From: Lingula anatina
Taxonomy: Eukaryota; Brachiopoda; Lingulata; Lingulida; Lingulidae
Assembly (NCBI RefSeq): GCF_001039355.2
Contig: NW_019775576.1
Location: 213,023-277,022, forward strand
Direction of reading: 5' to 3'
Length of the DNA: 64,000 bases
The number at the start of each line of letters is the position of its first letter. Positions within the stretch are counted from its first letter, which is position 1. Below, piece after piece: positions 60,420-64,000 of this stretch. A model generated the notes under the pieces. It was not told the origin of the DNA, searched no databases, and saw only the letters and a list, made by a program, of their open reading frames with translations. The translations under genes and the position numbers were made by a program.

Positions 60420-63400
60420 GCGCTGGAACTGGCACTCCTCCCTATCAAGTCTCTCTGTGCTCTTGTCACCACAGAGAGGAGGACTTCTGCCGCTTCCTTC
60501 ATGGTGGGTCGCACAAAGGGATGCAAATAGCAGCAGCGGGTTACAAAATCCTCTATCCCCATCAACTCCACGAGGCCGGAGCGCTGCAGAATTACCCCCA
60601 GACTGTAAACATCGCTTGCCGTGGTGGATTTGATATTCCAGTATATTTCAGGTGCTAAATGTTGGCATCTTGTCATCCTTGCCAGTCGCTCCGAGGGGTC
60701 GGGAACATCGAATCTGTATCCGCTATTGGAGTCGGAGACGTACGAAGCATTGCCAAAGTCATTTATGTATGGGCTAGGGTAAGTGCCAATACGGCCAGAT
60801 AACAGAATATTGTCTTCTTTTAGATCGTTATGGATCACCCCAATACTGTGCAGTCGTGCCATTTTGTTGGCGACTTGAAACATCACCCATGCCCATTCAC
60901 ACAAGGACACTGGCTCTGCCACGGGCGGCACCCTCCTGATCTCCTGAGCCAAGGTGATGGAAACCCCTTGGATTACATCCCCGACGAAGTCGGTAACCAA
61001 GGCAGTGTCATGAGTGGAGATTGGACGCTGGTCCTCCATCATCTGCAGCAACCCAACGAACCTAGACGAAAAGAGAAAAGCAATTTGATGGCGTTGAAAT
61101 CAATTAAGGGTTCTTGTTATTGTGAATGAAAAATTAAATGGATATTAAGAAAAGGTAATAATTCACAAACGAATCAATTTATCATAGTAAAGAAAGAAAA
61201 ACAAACAAAATTTACGAACAAAAGCTTGCAAAATTCAAAATGCATTGAAGGGAGGTAGAAAGACAAAATAAACCTGGGCGCAATCTTAGTCCCCAAAATT
61301 GCCTCACTTATCCCTTGGCGAAGTTGACTCTCGTTCGACAATTGGGCAAACAGCTGGTTCTCGAGTTGGTTGAAGAATTTAATCGCCACCAATTTACCCG
61401 TAGACAGCTCTGAGGCCAGGAAAACGCTTCCGAAGCAGCCGGAACCCAGTCGGTGGTGAATTTTGTAGTTTTCTGCATCAAGCAGACCAGGGCATGGGGG
61501 TTGATCGTAGAACAGATCAACCCCCTTATTGTCTGTAAATTAAGGTTGGTTGCATGCTTAATTGGATATTACAACAATAGGAAATGGTGTAATAGTTGCA
61601 TGTTTTAGAAAGAGCAGGGCCGTAGCCTCCGGGGGGTGGGCAGGGAGGGGGGTGGGGCAGTTGCCCCCCCCTGGAAATGGAATTTTCCACACCGTGGTAG
61701 GGGGACACCCCCTTCCCCCTCGGGGGCTTCGCCCCCTCGTATCCGCTTACTGCCCCCCCTGGAATTTTGCTCAGGCTATGGCCCTGAAGAGACAGTTCCG
61801 ATGTGTAATGGAAAGGCAATTTAAAAAAAGGGGATATTTCATGGCAACTACTTTACTTAACTACTTTCTCAAAGGGTTTATAATTTTCAAAATTAGTGAA
61901 ACTACAATTTTTAGAAAATGAAAGTGACTGTATCCAAGCACCATACACTATATATTGAGAGCTGGTAAAAAACAAAAAAGATGAAGACACGGATTTCAAT
62001 TTACAAAGCCACTATATTTGTAAAAAATAAAAAACGGGGGGAGGGGGGGGGGAGAAAAAACTGGCAGCATCATACCTATCCCCTTATAGAAATCCTCCAG
62101 TATACTGATCATGTTCTCTGGTGACTAGATTATGAAAACAATAAAGCAATTGATAAATAAATAAAAAATGAAATTAAAATAAATGAAATTTAAATTAATA
62201 AATTAAGCAATTATAACAGAAATTACAAAAGAAAAAAAAAAGAAAACATAAATAAAAAAGAAAAAGAAAATATTATCCCTATGGAGTAAAAGTAGCCTTA
62301 ACTCACGAACATGCTTGAAAATGAAGATATTAGTTATCTAAAAACAGCAAAAAAGGTATTGGTGAGTGAAATTCAATGTGTCGATAGTGAACAACAAGGA
62401 GAGTGGCAAATGAAAAAAAAAACAACAACTTTTAATCACTGGGCGTGAGTGATTAACTTATATCAGTAACGCCAACCTTGGGACCTCTGGGCCCGGGGTA
62501 CACGGCCACGGTGTATGTCCCTCTAGATGCATTGCGGGGAGAATCCAATTTCGATAGCTCCTCAGAACTTACAGATTCCACCTCTACAATAAATACATAA
62601 CAAGATAATAATAATCTTTTTTTTAATCAGCAGATTATCGAACGTCGATGATAGATGATGGTTTTATACTCTTGCAAATATGCCAGGGATTAACATATAA
62701 AAGCCTTCACTTCAATAATGCACGAGAGAGAGAGAGCAGTATAGTACTGCAGTGCCTTATTTACAAAGAATAAAGAATTAGCTCTACATTTCTAAAACGA
62801 CAAGATAGATCCTACCCAGATCCTCTCCTGCGTGGGATGGTGGGATTTCAGGCAAATCTGGGGTAGAGGAGGGTGCGCCGGAGGATGTTGGACATGAGGG
62901 GTTCTAGAGCGAAATAAAGATTGAGAGAAGACAGGAAGGATTGAAAAGATTAAGAAAAGAAATGAAGTGTGTAAGAAAACAGGGGAAAAAAGAAAAACAA
63001 AGAGACAGGCAAGTAAATAAATTATAACAGAAATTACAAAAAAAAAAAGAAAAGAAAACATAAGTAAAAAAAGAAATATTGTCCCTATCTAAGTACAAGT
63101 AGCCTTAAGTCATAAACATGCTTGAAAGTGTTAGTTATGTAAAAACAGCCAAAAGTTATTGATGAGTGAACTTCATTGTGTCGATAGTGAACAGCAAGGA
63201 GAGAATGTGGCAAAGGATAATGACAAAAAAATACATCCAATCACTGGACGTGAATGGTTATCTTATATCAGTAATACAGACCTTAGGGCCTCTGGGCCCG
63301 GGGTACACGGCCACAGTGTATGTGCCTCTGGATGCATTGTGGGGAGAATCCAATTTTGAAAGCTCCTCAGAACTTACAGATTCGACCTCTACAATAAATA

Positions 63401-63965
63401 CATGAAAATAAAACAATATTATAGAATATTTAAAAATCAGCAGATTATCGAGCGTCGATGGTAGAAAATGGTGTTATAATTTTGCAATATGCCAGGGATT
63501 AATTTATAATAGCCTTCACTTCAATAATGCACAAGAGAGAGCACTATATAGTACTGCAGTACCTAACATACAATAAATAAAGAATTAGCTCTACATTTCT
63601 AAAAGTCAGGATAAATCCTACCCAGATCCTCTCCTGCGATTTCAGGTAAATCTGGAGTAGAGGAGGGTGCGCTGGAGGATGTTGAACTTGAGGGGTTCTA
63701 GAGCGAAACAAAGATTGATAGAAGGAAGGAAAGATTGAAAAGATTGGGAGAGGAAATTAAGTGTGTAAGAAAAGAGGGGGAAATAAAAACACATACATGG
63801 TTAATCACACTATTGAAAACAACAGAACTCTAAAGGCACTTGAAACATGAGATGAAAAAATGCATGCAAATACCCTTCCAAATTTCTTCTGACACCAGCG
63901 CCGAAAACGGGCCAGCTTCTTAGGAGCTCTCGGTCCAGTATCACGAGGACTCCTTCTCCCTTGTG
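60416..63965 (-). CDS. Protein kinase gene C (5' end beyond the window)
   Basis: Exons, 5' to 3': 63965-63874, 63697-63622, 63388-63282, 62903-62816, 62583-62477, 62124-62076, 61532-61274 and 61061-60416; all GT-AG, phases closed, TAA stop. Paralogue of gene A: GSGCFGSVFLA, VAIKFF, VIHNDLKEDNILL, NDFGNAS (DFG intact, unlike gene A), LAPEIYWN, ASDVYSLGVIL; the C-terminus ends GRSASSSA. The polybasic exon (63965-63874) is nearly identical to that of gene A. The Ser/Pro-rich exon and the following ESVSSEEL exon occur twice in a row in frame, a feature gene A lacks. Divergence from A is clear throughout the kinase, so this is a true paralogue. Confidence 0.85.
61615..61786. mobile_element. MITE with CAGGGCCGTAGCC ends
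   Basis: A 172-bp GC-rich element with ends CAGGGCCGTAGCC / GGCTATGGCCCTG and AAGAG on both flanks (5-bp duplication). It lies in a kinase gene C intron and creates spurious Pro/Gly-rich ORFs on both strands. Same terminal type as 40365-40523. Confidence 0.8.
62477..63697 (-). repeat. Tandem duplication of a two-exon cassette in kinase gene C
   Basis: Exons 63697-63622 plus 63388-63282 and exons 62903-62816 plus 62583-62477 are paralogous, with similar intron sequence, in units about 0.8 kb apart. The 107-nt second exons differ by very few codons (SPHNAS versus SPRNAS). Confidence 0.88.
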
Positions 63966-64000
63966 CTGCAACACCCAGTGATAGATATTTGATAAAACAT

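Noticed and set aside
61526-61921. Gly/Pro-rich ORFs in the kinase C intron
   Set aside because: Lie inside the GC-rich MITE at 61615-61786.
1-64000. tRNA, rRNA and CRISPR features
   Set aside because: None recognised by eye on either strand; a tRNAscan or Infernal run would be needed to exclude small RNA genes.

Overview
This is an animal genome window: AT-rich, intron-rich, with GT-AG exons of about 50-730 bases, many short non-autonomous DNA transposons and microsatellites, and AGGTCA/TGACCT-rich repeats of the sort common in molluscs. I read it as an invertebrate, most likely a mollusc or another lophotrochozoan. The phylum is inferred from general character, not from a marker gene. Three single-N gaps (32525, 44666, 53748) mark contig joins, and two of them are flanked by unmerged overlaps.

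Layout. 1-9073: mostly non-coding, holding one Harbinger-like MITE and an intronless 129-aa KH-like ORF (6167-6556). 9074-15027 (+): the C-terminal seven exons of Spire, an actin nucleator, with Spir-box and modified FYVE. One intron carries a Penelope-like retroelement fragment between inverted repeats that each hold a hammerhead ribozyme motif. 15028-20130: Spire 3' UTR and an intergenic stretch between convergent genes.

20131-42194 (-): one gene of 18 exons whose phases all close, giving a 1183-residue protein. Domain order is CARD, Gln/Ser/Asn-rich linker, two UBA-like repeats, Ser/Thr/acidic linker, IRAK/Pelle-type kinase, RING-like Cys/His cluster, and a FAM111-like trypsin-fold protease with an intact His-Asp-Ser triad. 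This puts recruitment, ubiquitin-binding, kinase, possible ubiquitin-ligase and protease modules of innate immune signalling on one polypeptide. It is the main finding of the window.

42195-46277: 5' flank of that gene and a 1.7-kb hAT-like element that spans a misjoined gap. 46278-64000 (-): a small family of multi-exon protein kinases with HND in place of HRD. Gene A is at 46571-49373, gene C runs from 60416 past the window end, and a third 'copy' B (53749-56393) is almost certainly the other haplotype of A, left unmerged at the gap at 53748. A and C each end next to a 65-bp minisatellite whose unit contains an NF-kappaB-like core. The upstream linker exons of C are duplicated as a two-exon cassette.

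How the genes might work together: the CARD-kinase-protease gene and the kinase family are plausibly immune or stress signalling genes. Spire belongs to actin and vesicle transport and is unrelated. None of this is tested here beyond what the sequence shows.
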